A stretch of 9,256 nt of DNA from Alphaproteobacteria bacterium (GTDB lineage: Bacteria; Pseudomonadota; Alphaproteobacteria; CBDBCS01; JAHZLG01): the NCBI GenBank assembly GCA_022599995.1, contig JAHZLG010000001.1, positions 1 through 9,256 on the forward strand, in the 5' to 3' direction. The translations under genes and the position numbers were made by a program. Of this stretch, positions 1 to 6,266 are shown piece after piece (within the stretch, counting starts at the first letter, position 1; the number at the start of each line of letters is the position of its first letter). The notes under the pieces are model-generated. The model ran no database searches. It was not told where the DNA came from and saw only the letters and a program-made list of their open reading frames with translations.

Positions 1-171
1 CCCCCGCCGGGGTGGCGGAATTATCCGCCGGGGTTGTGTGCCCCCGCCGGGGCTGCGTGCCCCCGCCGGGGTGGCGGAATTATCCGCCGGGGTTGTGTGC
101 CCCCGCCGGGGCTGCGTGCCCCCGCCGGGGTGGCGGAATTATCCGTCGGGGTGGCGGAATTATCCGTCGGG
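1..171. repeat. Higher-order GC-rich tandem repeat (59-bp unit made of three 19-21-bp monomers)
   Basis: Each monomer starts with the core CCGCCGGGG and continues with one of three linkers: TGGCGGAATTAT (monomer A, 21 bp), TTGTGTGCCC (B, 19 bp) or CTGCGTGCCC (C, 19 bp). The order is A-B-C (4-62), A-B-C (63-121), A (122-142), then a variant A with CCGTCGGGG (143-163) and a partial variant from 164. The A-B-C block therefore repeats exactly at 59 bp, and the right edge shows a later 21-bp duplication of A alone. Monomer A plus the next core contains the near-palindrome GGCGGAATTATCCGCC, and CCCCGCCGGGG is also self-complementary, so strong hairpins are possible on either strand. The array continues off the left edge. 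It supplies the stop codon of the minus-strand gene to its right. Reading frames through it are artefacts of periodicity. Confidence 0.97.
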
Positions 172-2091
172 ATTGGCCAACAAGGGAAACAGTGGCACCC
201 GCCCCGATTCCAAGTGACCATAAGCCAGGGTGGGGGCACCCTGAAACAGAGCAACGCGTACCCACTGATCGGATTTCGGATCGAACCGCGTGGCACCAAA
301 GAACGACAGCTTGAAGCGCAAAATGTCGATCGGGCGCACGTCGCCATAATCGATGTGAATGCCTCCAAGCGGGGCACGCGCGATGGTCTGCACCACCAGC
401 ACCGCTTGACGGAGCAGGTACACTTGCTCGCCGGACGTGCGCGCCAGCCACTCGCCAACGGGCGATGCCCCGTGTCCCAACTGCACTAACTCGGTAAGCC
501 ATTTGTGCAGGGCGACAATGCACCCTTGATGCTTGATCGGCATCGTTTTGTTGCAGGGCAGGTCAACGGGGGTCACGCGCGGCTCCCGCTTGTCGGCTGA
601 GTAGTACCATGACGCACTGTTGCCCACCAAGGGCGTAGTGTGCACCAAATCGCCCTGCGGCGTCGGATCACCTGCAGCCGTTTTATCAAGGTGTGGCACG
701 CCAACCTTGCCTTGCTCGGTGGAAGGGGCGGCAATGCCCTGCTTCGCCTCCAGTGCCCAAGCAAAATGGGTGACGAGGGCGGTGCGCAATTCGGAGAGAG
801 TCCACTGGGGATCGAGAAAATCCTTCTCTTTGGCACAACGGGGCTGCAGGGCACCGACGGCAATATCGGCATAGACGCCAAGCAGCATTGCAAGGCAAGC
901 CTGCTCGACCTCGTGACGAGCCGTATCCGATGCCGCGATTTGACAAAGGCTAAGACGCATCGCCCGCCAAATCGTCTCGGGGACAACAGTGACAGGCGTG
1001 GCACTGGCAATCGCCCCGGGGAACGACTCGCCGAAGACGACCTTGCCGAGCAAGGAAACCGCACGCCCCAAAGCCGCGCTGTGCGGCCCTTCCCAATGGG
1101 TGACGAATTCTGCTCCGCTTTGAAGGGTTGTGCGCCACTCGGCGGCATGGCGTGCCCGCTCGGAGTCGTCGGGCGCATGGTCGAGCACAGCACCAAGAGC
1201 CGCCTCACGCGTCTGAAGCCACTGGTCGACCAACACAGGATGCCGCGCAATGAACGGCGCCATGCCGAGACCAGTCGCATTTCCAATGCCAAGAAACCGC
1301 TTCGTCGTGCTTCCAAGAGCAGCCGCAGGGGCAGCCAATCCAAGGGCATCCCTGCGATGACGCGCACGGGCGTCGATGTAATCGAAGCTAAACAGCCGGA
1401 TCATGTAAACGGCGAGCATCTCCATGGCAAAGGAATCGGCGAACTCCGGGCGGTCGGCAACCCGCGCACGCGAGGCCATGCCGAATTTGCCATTGCCATA
1501 CACAGCCGAGGTGCGGAGCAAGTAACCCGTCTTGTTCAATAACGCCGGTTCAGGCTGACTCCCATGGGCTAAGGCATCGATGGTTGTATCGACGACACGC
1601 AGGCTTTTGTTTGCCCGCGCGAGGACGAGGTCGGTGTGGCAATAGCGTCCGTCTTCTTGCCGGGGGGTGTTTTGCCTGAGCCGATCAACGTGCGGGGCAC
1701 CATCGCCGTCCACCATGGTGAAGGTGGCATCCCAGACCTTCGCAATCACGCGGTCGCTGCGATGCTCATCGCAAATGGCATGGGCAAAGCACACAAGGTC
1801 ATAAATCCGCCACGAGACAATCGGCTGAGACTTGCCAGATTGTGCACCGGATTGAGACTCATCGGGTCGAGGGTCGACAGCAAAAACCGGAATTTTGGCA
1901 CGGTAACGCGCCATACCCGTCCCATCGGGGGCGAGGGCAAATTCCTGCTGTGAGAACTCCCAGCGTTGCTGAAAGGCACGCCGAACAAAATGATGGGTGA
2001 AACTGAGCGGCGTCGCATATCCAACCCCAAGGCGATGAATATCACAAATCTCTTGGGCGGGGCGATCAGGGATTGCGCGGCGTGAAGTCAT
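160..2091 (-). CDS. Conserved-looking uncharacterised protein, 643 residues
   Basis: I do not recognise a named family or catalytic motif. A long uninterrupted frame with normal protein composition supports a real gene. Features that look conserved are YGNGKFGM (about residues 198-205), a glycine-rich GIGNATGLGMAPF (268-280), SWYYSADKREPR (494-505) and HIDYGDVRPIDILR (579-592). There is no signal peptide or clear membrane segment, so a cytoplasmic protein is likely. I chose the ATG at 2091; a TTG at 2124 in the same frame would add 11 residues. No Shine-Dalgarno is visible before either. The last residues (about ANPDG) and the TAA stop at 160-162 are encoded by the tandem repeat, so the native C-terminus may have been replaced or trimmed. 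The dipeptidase gene lies 249 bp upstream on the same strand, so the two could be co-transcribed. From memory, similar hypothetical proteins occur in other alphaproteobacteria; this needs a database search. Confidence 0.85.
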   Translation of the reverse strand: MTSRRAIPDRPAQEICDIHRLGVGYATPLSFTHHFVRRAFQQRWEFSQQEFALAPDGTGMARYRAKIPVFAVDPRPDESQSGAQSGKSQPIVSWRIYDLVCFAHAICDEHRSDRVIAKVWDATFTMVDGDGAPHVDRLRQNTPRQEDGRYCHTDLVLARANKSLRVVDTTIDALAHGSQPEPALLNKTGYLLRTSAVYGNGKFGMASRARVADRPEFADSFAMEMLAVYMIRLFSFDYIDARARHRRDALGLAAPAAALGSTTKRFLGIGNATGLGMAPFIARHPVLVDQWLQTREAALGAVLDHAPDDSERARHAAEWRTTLQSGAEFVTHWEGPHSAALGRAVSLLGKVVFGESFPGAIASATPVTVVPETIWRAMRLSLCQIAASDTARHEVEQACLAMLLGVYADIAVGALQPRCAKEKDFLDPQWTLSELRTALVTHFAWALEAKQGIAAPSTEQGKVGVPHLDKTAAGDPTPQGDLVHTTPLVGNSASWYYSADKREPRVTPVDLPCNKTMPIKHQGCIVALHKWLTELVQLGHGASPVGEWLARTSGEQVYLLRQAVLVVQTIARAPLGGIHIDYGDVRPIDILRFKLSFFGATRFDPKSDQWVRVALFQGAPTLAYGHLESGRVPLFPLLANPDG

Positions 2092-2340
2092 AGAAGGTCG
2101 AGAAAGAGAGAGTCGATATGCCAAATGCCAAACACCGTCTACAGCCCGAATGCTCCTTGTCCGGCTGCCTCAAGGGGCAATGCCGTGGATTCAGTTGGTC
2201 GACCGTGTTTGAAGCACGTTGCTTAGGGTGGGGGAGAGAGCATGGGGAGGGTGGTCGGAAGAGGCTAGGGAGAGCAGAGCAGAGTGTGGTCGGATGAGGG
2301 TAGAGCAGAGGGGAGGGGGTGGGATGAGGCTAGGATGAGG
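2092..2340. other. Spacer between the two minus-strand genes
   Basis: The right half (about 2222-2340) is almost only purine on the plus strand and is repetitive (described separately). The left half (2092-2221) is ordinary mixed sequence in which I see no convincing promoter, operator or hairpin for the downstream minus-strand gene. A minus-strand transcript reading through from the dipeptidase gene would carry a C- and U-rich leader here. Confidence 0.6.
2251..2310. repeat. Degenerate 35-bp direct repeat, purine-rich
   Basis: Two related copies start with GTGGTCGGA at 2251 and 2286. Each continues through GAGG, a TAG triplet and AGCAGAG, with small insertions and substitutions between them (the first has an extra GGAG). 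The second copy runs into the G-rich tract at 2298-2323. This is a partly decayed tandem duplication in a spacer. No function is evident. Confidence 0.75.
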
Positions 2341-2343
2341 CTA
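2322..2343. repeat. Perfect 11-bp tandem duplication (GGATGAGGCTA x2)
   Basis: GGATGAGGCTA occurs at 2322-2332 and again, identical, at 2333-2343. On the minus strand the unit reads TCCTAGCCTCA. The TAG in the copy nearest the dipeptidase gene (2341-2343) is that gene's stop codon, with TCC as its last sense codon when the following two bases are included. Because 11 is not a multiple of three, the second copy offers a TAG in another frame. Confidence 0.9.
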
Positions 2344-3330
2344 GGACAACGTATCGGTAAGAAAACGCAACCAGTTTTCGCCGCCTATTTGACGCACCTC
2401 CGATTCTGTGAACCCGACCGCCCGCAGGCCATCAAGCACCGTCGGATAGTCGCGGTTCGTTCGAAACCACGCGGGTTGCGCCGGCAAGGTGACCCCCTTC
2501 GTGCCCCACTGATTCCCGCCTTCGAGGGCATCTGTCGCGGGAAATTGCATGCTCCCCCGCCGCATCCAGTCGATGGTGCTGTCGGGACGCCCCAGACAAA
2601 GATCAGAGCCAAACCCAAGGTGGTCAACACCCATGAGGTCGGCGGCTCGAGCAACCATCTCGCAGAACGACGACAAATCGCAATTGCTGCCCCCGGCAAG
2701 GTGATGCGGGTAGAGCGAAAACCCCAGCATGCCGCCGTGGGCAGCCAGCGTTTTCAACACCTCATCATTCTTGTTGCGCGGCACATCGTGCCACGAAGAA
2801 GGATTGGCATGGGAAATCACGATGGGCGATTCCGAGTGCTGAATCGTCTCGATCGTCGATTGGGCTGCCGAGTGACTCATGTCGACCAGCATGCCGCACC
2901 GATTCATCTCCTTGATCACCGCCTTGCCGAAACGCGTCAACCCGCCATCGTGGGGCTCGTAGCACCCCGATGCGAGCACGCTCTGGGCATTGTAGGTCAG
3001 TTGCATCACGCGCACGCCAAGCTCGTGCCAGACTCGTACCAACCCCAAATCCTCATCGATGGGCGCACAGTTCTGAAAACCCAAGAACACGGCGGTTTTC
3101 CCCGTTGCCATGGCTTGCGATACATCACTCCCCGAGCGGGCGTGCACAATACGGTCGGAAAAGGTCTCGAACCGCCGGTGCCAGAGGATTAGCTCTGTGA
3201 TGGCGTCTTGAAACCGCTCGTGGTAGGCGATAGTGGCGTGGATGGCAACAACATGCCCCGCTTTCATGTCATCGAAGACCGAACGCGTCCAGTGGCAATA
3301 TTGCAGAAAATCAATTACTGGCGTATGCAT
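2341..3330 (-). CDS. M19-family (membrane/renal dipeptidase-like) metallopeptidase
   Basis: This 329-residue protein matches the peptidase M19 fold family, whose members hydrolyse dipeptides with a binuclear zinc site. Visible motifs are IDFLQYCHW at the N-terminus, LTYNAQSVLASGCYE (111-125), EMNRCGMLVDMSHS with metal-ligand His153, ISHANP with His174, PRNKNDE (184-190) and GFGSDLCLG with Asp243. The first metal motif of the classical enzyme (His-x-Asp) reads VID here, so only Asp7 is kept. The bridging-Glu position appears as Gln86 in FQNCAPIDEDLG. I recall a divergent bacterial M19 subgroup with these same changes, so this is probably a subgroup trait rather than decay; its substrate is uncertain. 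No signal peptide is seen. I start at 3330 because MHTPVIDFLQYC fits the subgroup. An upstream ATG at 3366 would add 12 residues and overlap maf further. The stop lies in the 11-bp repeat. Confidence 0.88.
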   Translation of the reverse strand: MHTPVIDFLQYCHWTRSVFDDMKAGHVVAIHATIAYHERFQDAITELILWHRRFETFSDRIVHARSGSDVSQAMATGKTAVFLGFQNCAPIDEDLGLVRVWHELGVRVMQLTYNAQSVLASGCYEPHDGGLTRFGKAVIKEMNRCGMLVDMSHSAAQSTIETIQHSESPIVISHANPSSWHDVPRNKNDEVLKTLAAHGGMLGFSLYPHHLAGGSNCDLSSFCEMVARAADLMGVDHLGFGSDLCLGRPDSTIDWMRRGSMQFPATDALEGGNQWGTKGVTLPAQPAWFRTNRDYPTVLDGLRAVGFTESEVRQIGGENWLRFLTDTLS

Positions 3331-4104
3331 AGCGCGATGGTACACGATCAAGCTGGCCAAAGACATATCTTTGCCGACAAAATTATTCTCGGGTCATCAT
3401 CGCCCCGCCGCCTCGAGATTCTTGCCCGCATGGGGATTACGCCGACGGTGGTGAAGCCGGACATCGACGAGACGCCACGCCGAGGGGAAGGGCAGCGTGC
3501 CTATGTCTCCCGGTTGTCGAGTGAGAAGGGCATTGCGGTGTTGCGCCTCCTTGCCGCAAGGGGACTGGTAGACAATTCCACCATAGGCAAGCATGCCAAG
3601 ACCGGGCTAGCTGCGGGGGTGCCCATGGCCGATCAGGGCGAAGACACCTCGCCGCAAACGCAAGAAACGGCCATGGCGCGGGCAGTGATCACGGCTGACA
3701 CCGCCGTCTATCTTGGCAGACGGCTGATGCCCAAACCTGCCTCCCTCGAACAGGCAAGGCAGGCCTTGCTGGCATTGAGCGGGCGACAGCATACGGTTTA
3801 TGGTGGGATCACCGTTGCGTGGTTAGGCGCAGGAGGAGCAGGAGGAGAAGGAGCAGGAGCACCTTATCAGGTGCGGAAGGTGCTCCATCGCGTGGAGGTG
3901 ACAAAGGTACAGTTCAAAAGGCTGACCGCCGATGACATTGCCTTCCTTGTCGCTGCCGACGAGTGGCAGGACAAAGCCGGCGGCTACGCCATTCAAGGAC
4001 GCGCCGGCAGCGTGATCAAGCGGATCAATGGATGCTATGACAATGTTGTCGGCTTGTCCTCGTACCACCTTCGGCAAATGCTTTTGTCCGCTCGACTGGG
4101 CTGA
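3325..4104 (+). CDS. maf: Maf-family nucleoside triphosphate pyrophosphatase (YhdE-like)
   Basis: Maf proteins hydrolyse non-canonical or excess NTPs (dTTP and UTP in the YhdE subgroup) to the monophosphate and pyrophosphate. Visible are the N-terminal loop GSSSPRR (23-29), DIDETP (46-51), the acidic motif ITADTAVYLGRRLMPKP with likely catalytic Asp125, LSGRQHTVYGGI (151-162) and DKAGGYAIQGRAG (216-228), which resembles the YhdE-type signature. At 259 residues it is longer than the usual 190-210. The excess lies in a roughly 40-residue loop before ITADT (about 80-119) and in a Gly/Ala loop at 168-179 encoded by GGA/GCA repeats. The start could be ATG 3325 or ATG 3337; neither has a good Shine-Dalgarno. 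The start at 3325 shares ATGCAT with the divergent dipeptidase gene. truA follows after 8 bp, so the two are probably an operon. Confidence 0.93.
   Translation: MHSAMVHDQAGQRHIFADKIILGSSSPRRLEILARMGITPTVVKPDIDETPRRGEGQRAYVSRLSSEKGIAVLRLLAARGLVDNSTIGKHAKTGLAAGVPMADQGEDTSPQTQETAMARAVITADTAVYLGRRLMPKPASLEQARQALLALSGRQHTVYGGITVAWLGAGGAGGEGAGAPYQVRKVLHRVEVTKVQFKRLTADDIAFLVAADEWQDKAGGYAIQGRAGSVIKRINGCYDNVVGLSSYHLRQMLLSARLG
3826..3861 (+). repeat. In-frame GGA/GCA triplet repeat within maf
   Basis: Twelve consecutive codons, nearly all GGA or GCA (one GAA, one GGC), encode GAGGAGGEGAGA at residues 168-179 of Maf. The stretch falls in a surface loop between two beta strands, where family members normally have a short turn. 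The period of three keeps the reading frame whatever the copy number. Confidence 0.9.
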
Positions 4105-4106
4105 GG
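4103..4106 (+). promoter_or_regulatory. Shine-Dalgarno for truA overlapping the maf stop
   Basis: GAGG at 4103-4106 overlaps the last two bases of the maf TGA (4102-4104) and lies six bases before the GTG at 4113. This spacing supports the GTG as the truA start and suggests translational coupling of the two genes. Confidence 0.6.
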
Positions 4107-4112
4107 TCTTCT

Positions 4113-5120
4113 GTGGTTGATCAGGATACCCCCTTCCAGCGATGGCGTGCCACGATGAGTTACCACGGGGCGCGGTACCACGGCTGGCAAGAACAGGCCG
4201 GGTTGCCCACCGTGCAGGCAAGGGTCGAAGAGGCGATATTCCGTGTGATTGGCAGGCGGCAACGTGTTCGCGCCATCGCTGCCGGTAGGACAGATGCGGG
4301 CGTCCATGCGACCGGGCAGGTTTTTCATGTGGACGTCCCGGCCTGTCGCGGGGCACAGGGCCTGCTCGCGGGGGTAAACCAGCACCTAATTGACATGGAG
4401 GCAGGCGACATCGCCCTTAGCCAAGCCGCCCTGATGCACGAATGGCCATCGTTCGCCGCCTATCAGGCGGAGGTGGGCAATGAAGCGATGGCGAAAACCC
4501 TCTTCCACGCCCGCAGGAGTGCGCACCTACGGGTCTATCAGTACACCATCATGAACGGTGCCGCGGTGTCTGGATGGTGGCGCGACCGCGCATGGCATGT
4601 GCGGGCTCCGATTGATGTCGGACTCATGCACGAAGAGGCACAAAGCCTCGTCGGACACCACGATTTCAGCAGCTTCCGGGGCAAGAATTGCCAGTCATCG
4701 ACCCCTGTTAAGACCCTCAAGGGGATCACAGTGGCGAGGCTGCCCTCGGCGCGTCCCTTCGCGGGATTGTTCGCCGAGGATAATGTTCTGGATGGGGCAG
4801 GGCACCGTGAAAGTGGCCGTGACAATGACAGTGCTAGGGGAAGTGACAGTGGTGGTCGTGACAGTGACAATGACAGTGATAGGCGGGGCAAGGCGGGCAT
4901 AGCCCGTGATGCCTCTGAATTGCTCGTCATTCGTGTTGCCGCACAGTCATTTCTTCACCATCAGGTACGTAACATGGTCGGCACGCTGGTGGATATAGGC
5001 TTGCGCTCGCGTGGCTGGGGGGAGGGTGATGCCGCACGCATTCTGGAGGCACGGCGGCGGGCGGCGGCGGGCACCATGGCTCCTGCCCATGGGCTATGCT
5101 TTACCGAGGTGCGCTACTGA
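4113..5120 (+). CDS. truA: tRNA pseudouridine(38-40) synthase TruA
   Basis: TruA isomerises uridines 38-40 in the anticodon stem-loop of many tRNAs. Recognisable parts are RWRATMSYHGARYHGWQEQ (10-28), the catalytic motif AAGRTDAGVHATGQV with Asp61, FHARRSA (131-137), RAWHV (159-163), DFSSFRGKNCQSSTPVKTL (184-202), and the C-terminal AQSFLHHQVRNMVGTL (277-292). I start at GTG 4113, which has a GAGG six bases upstream and retains the first beta strand; ATG 4155 would cut it. At 335 residues it is about 70 longer than usual. One insert is around 112-128. A larger one, about 211-267, carries an Asp/Ser/Arg/Gly-rich tract (236-258) from a hexanucleotide-like repeat. Both sit between core strands, and the catalytic residues are intact, so the enzyme is probably active. 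It lies 8 bp after maf. Confidence 0.95.
   Translation: MVDQDTPFQRWRATMSYHGARYHGWQEQAGLPTVQARVEEAIFRVIGRRQRVRAIAAGRTDAGVHATGQVFHVDVPACRGAQGLLAGVNQHLIDMEAGDIALSQAALMHEWPSFAAYQAEVGNEAMAKTLFHARRSAHLRVYQYTIMNGAAVSGWWRDRAWHVRAPIDVGLMHEEAQSLVGHHDFSSFRGKNCQSSTPVKTLKGITVARLPSARPFAGLFAEDNVLDGAGHRESGRDNDSARGSDSGGRDSDNDSDRRGKAGIARDASELLVIRVAAQSFLHHQVRNMVGTLVDIGLRSRGWGEGDAARILEARRRAAAGTMAPAHGLCFTEVRY
4818..4886 (+). repeat. In-frame degenerate GTGACA-type repeat within truA
   Basis: The tract is built from GTGACA, GTGACAATGACA and AGTGAT variants. Two related blocks start with CGTGACA near 4818 and 4857 and each ends in a TAGG. It encodes Arg/Asp/Asn/Ser/Gly residues at TruA 236-258. All changes are codon-sized, as expected for a tolerated loop insertion. 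Confidence 0.85.
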
Positions 5121-5125
5121 TTGCC

Positions 5126-5145
5126 CCTGATCACACCTGATCACG
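5126..5145. repeat. 10-bp tandem repeat CCTGATCAC(A/G) x2
   Basis: The copies are 5126-5135 and 5136-5145. Each contains the palindrome TGATCA. The truA stop region just before it (ACTGATTGCC, from 5117) looks like a more degenerate third copy, which would put the truA TGA in the same register. Confidence 0.75.
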
Positions 5146-5182
5146 TTGCGCAGACGAAGAATGCGACGGCCGACAGTGCACT

Positions 5183-5213
5183 CAACCATCCAGCAACCAT
5201 CCAACAACCAGCA
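5183..5213. repeat. 11-bp tandem repeat CAACCATCCA(G/A), about 2.7 copies
   Basis: The copies are at 5183-5193 and 5194-5204, followed by a partial CAACCAGC from 5205. There is a single base difference between the two full copies. Nothing suggests a binding site beyond the repetition. Confidence 0.8.
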
Positions 5214-5304
5214 CGAAAGATGTGCCCCAAAGCGAAAGGTGCGGCCAAGTAGGCGTTATTTGCCCGGTCGTTACCTGTCCAGAGGCACCCGTTCGACCGC
5301 CCCT

Positions 5305-5314
5305 CCCCCCCCCC
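5305..5314. repeat. Homopolymer of ten C
   Basis: An uninterrupted C10 run follows a shorter C-rich stretch (CGCCCCT). Runs of this length are prone to slippage in replication and to sequencing error. No gene frame depends on it here. Confidence 0.9.
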
Positions 5315-5427
5315 GCAGCAGGCGATGCTTGGGGCGGAAACGGAGAAGACTTGCTATGCATCATGGCCTGTGATAGGGTCGGGCAGGACGCGTCGCAGTG
5401 AGCTCAACCGCCGAAATCCGCAATAGT

Positions 5428-5492
5428 AGCCAGCCGCTAGCTAGCTAGCCCGCCAGCCAGCCAGCCAGCCAGCCAGCCGCTAGCTAGCTAGC
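5428..5492. repeat. Composite GCTA/GCCA tetranucleotide repeat
   Basis: Two identical 22-bp blocks (5428-5449 and 5471-5492, offset 43) each end in the perfect palindrome GCTAGCTAGCTAGC. Between them lies (GCCA)6-GCC at 5452-5478. The palindromes are self-complementary and complementary to each other, so either two small hairpins or one larger stem with the GCCA tract as loop can form. The whole element lies about 60 bp upstream of the tal start, where copy-number change could affect expression without touching a reading frame. It also places six CTAG tetramers in 65 bp, a word that is rare in many bacterial genomes. Confidence 0.93.
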
Positions 5493-5550
5493 GGGCAGAC
5501 CCTCGCGCCACGCCTTCCTGTTTTCCTTTTCTTTCTCGCTTGATCGTTTT

Positions 5551-6204
5551 ATGAAATTCTTTCTCGATTCCGCAGACGTCGCAGTTATTGAACACTGGTA
5601 TCCCACGGGGATTGTTGATGGTGTTACCACCAACCCCAGCCTGATAGCGAAGTCGGGCCAGCCGTTGCATGCGACCATTGCCAAGATCGCCGCGATCGCC
5701 GAAGGTGATCCTGTCAGTGCCGAGGTGGTCGCGACTGATCATGAGGGGATGCTCCGCGAGGCCACCGCGCTGAGTCAGATCGCACAAAATGTGGTGATCA
5801 AGCTTCCGATGACCCCCGATGGGATGTCTGCGTGTAGGGATTTGCGCGCGCGCGACATACGCGTGAATGTGACCTTGGTGTTTTCGCTGGCTCAGGCGCT
5901 GATAGCGGCGAAGTGCGGGGCGAGTTTCGTGTCGCCGTTTGTTGGTCGACTCGATGATCACGTTGCGCCAGGGGCGGGCATGCAGCTGATAGACAATATA
6001 GTAACCGCCTATGATCAGTATGATTATGATACTGAGGTGCTTGTTGCCTCTGTTCGCTCGCGTGACCACATCGAGGAAGCTGCCGTGCTTGGTGCCGATA
6101 TTGTGACGCTCCCCCCGAAGATTTTGGGTGAGATGTACCAGCACCCCCTTACAGACAAAGGTTTAGAAGCTTTTTTGCGTGATTGGAAAGAAAGCCAAAA
6201 ATAA
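5551..6204 (+). CDS. tal: Transaldolase, TalC/FSA-size family
   Basis: This 217-residue protein is full length for the short TalC/MipB-type aldolase family, which acts through a lysine Schiff base. Visible are MKFFLDSADV at the start, GVTTNPSLIAKSG (24-36), VSAEVVATD (55-63), NVVIKLPMTPDG with Schiff-base Lys84, NVTLVFSLAQAL (106-117), SPFVGRLDD (128-136) and HPLTDKGLEAFLRDW (198-212). The residue matching Tyr131 of E. coli FSA is Phe130 here, as in true transaldolases, which favours transfer of a dihydroxyacetone unit between sedoheptulose-7-phosphate and glyceraldehyde-3-phosphate over fructose-6-phosphate aldolase activity. The family is a cytoplasmic decamer by analogy. The start ATG fits the family exactly, though no clear Shine-Dalgarno precedes it. 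It is flanked by long spacers, so it is probably transcribed alone. Confidence 0.95.
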   Translation: MKFFLDSADVAVIEHWYPTGIVDGVTTNPSLIAKSGQPLHATIAKIAAIAEGDPVSAEVVATDHEGMLREATALSQIAQNVVIKLPMTPDGMSACRDLRARDIRVNVTLVFSLAQALIAAKCGASFVSPFVGRLDDHVAPGAGMQLIDNIVTAYDQYDYDTEVLVASVRSRDHIEEAAVLGADIVTLPPKILGEMYQHPLTDKGLEAFLRDWKESQK

Positions 6205-6266
6205 CGGTTCTGTGTCCTGACGGTTTGTCGGCAGTCTTCACAGTTTTGTTATCTACTTTGCTTTGC

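Larger units (their letters stand above)
5121..5550. other. 430-bp spacer between truA and tal, rich in simple repeats
   Basis: I see no credible gene here. Short frames exist but have low-complexity, shifting translations. It holds four separate repeats listed individually (10-bp, 11-bp, C10 homopolymer, GCTA/GCCA), mixed with ordinary sequence. The last 50 bases before tal are pyrimidine-rich (TTCC and TTTCT runs) and lack a recognisable Shine-Dalgarno. No clear sigma-70 promoter or T-tailed terminator is visible, though the palindromic GCTA blocks could fold. Confidence 0.7.

Noticed and set aside
12..523. Overlapping open frames on both strands through the left repeat (Pro/Arg/Gly-rich products)
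   Set aside because: They arise from a GC-rich repeat without stops in several frames and overlap the 643-residue gene; no start site or protein character supports them.
573..1542. Long antisense and alternate-frame ORFs (264 and 300 codons) inside the uncharacterised gene
   Set aside because: High-GC shadow frames: arginine- and serine-rich translations with no recognisable motif, fully nested in a longer credible frame.
2284..3192. 302-codon plus-strand ORF opposite the dipeptidase gene
   Set aside because: Antisense shadow of the M19 gene; its translation has no family resemblance, while the minus strand shows clear motifs.
5131..5968. A 14-bp word (TGATCACGTTGCGC) shared between the truA-tal spacer and the tal coding sequence
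   Set aside because: A single shared 14-mer in about 9 kb is within reach of chance, and the flanks do not match.
5488..6144. 218-codon minus-strand ORF opposite tal
   Set aside because: Antisense shadow of a well-supported transaldolase gene.
6205..6240. Weak hairpin CTGAC/GTCGG just after the tal stop as a terminator
   Set aside because: The stem is only five pairs with a G-U wobble, and no T-run follows directly.
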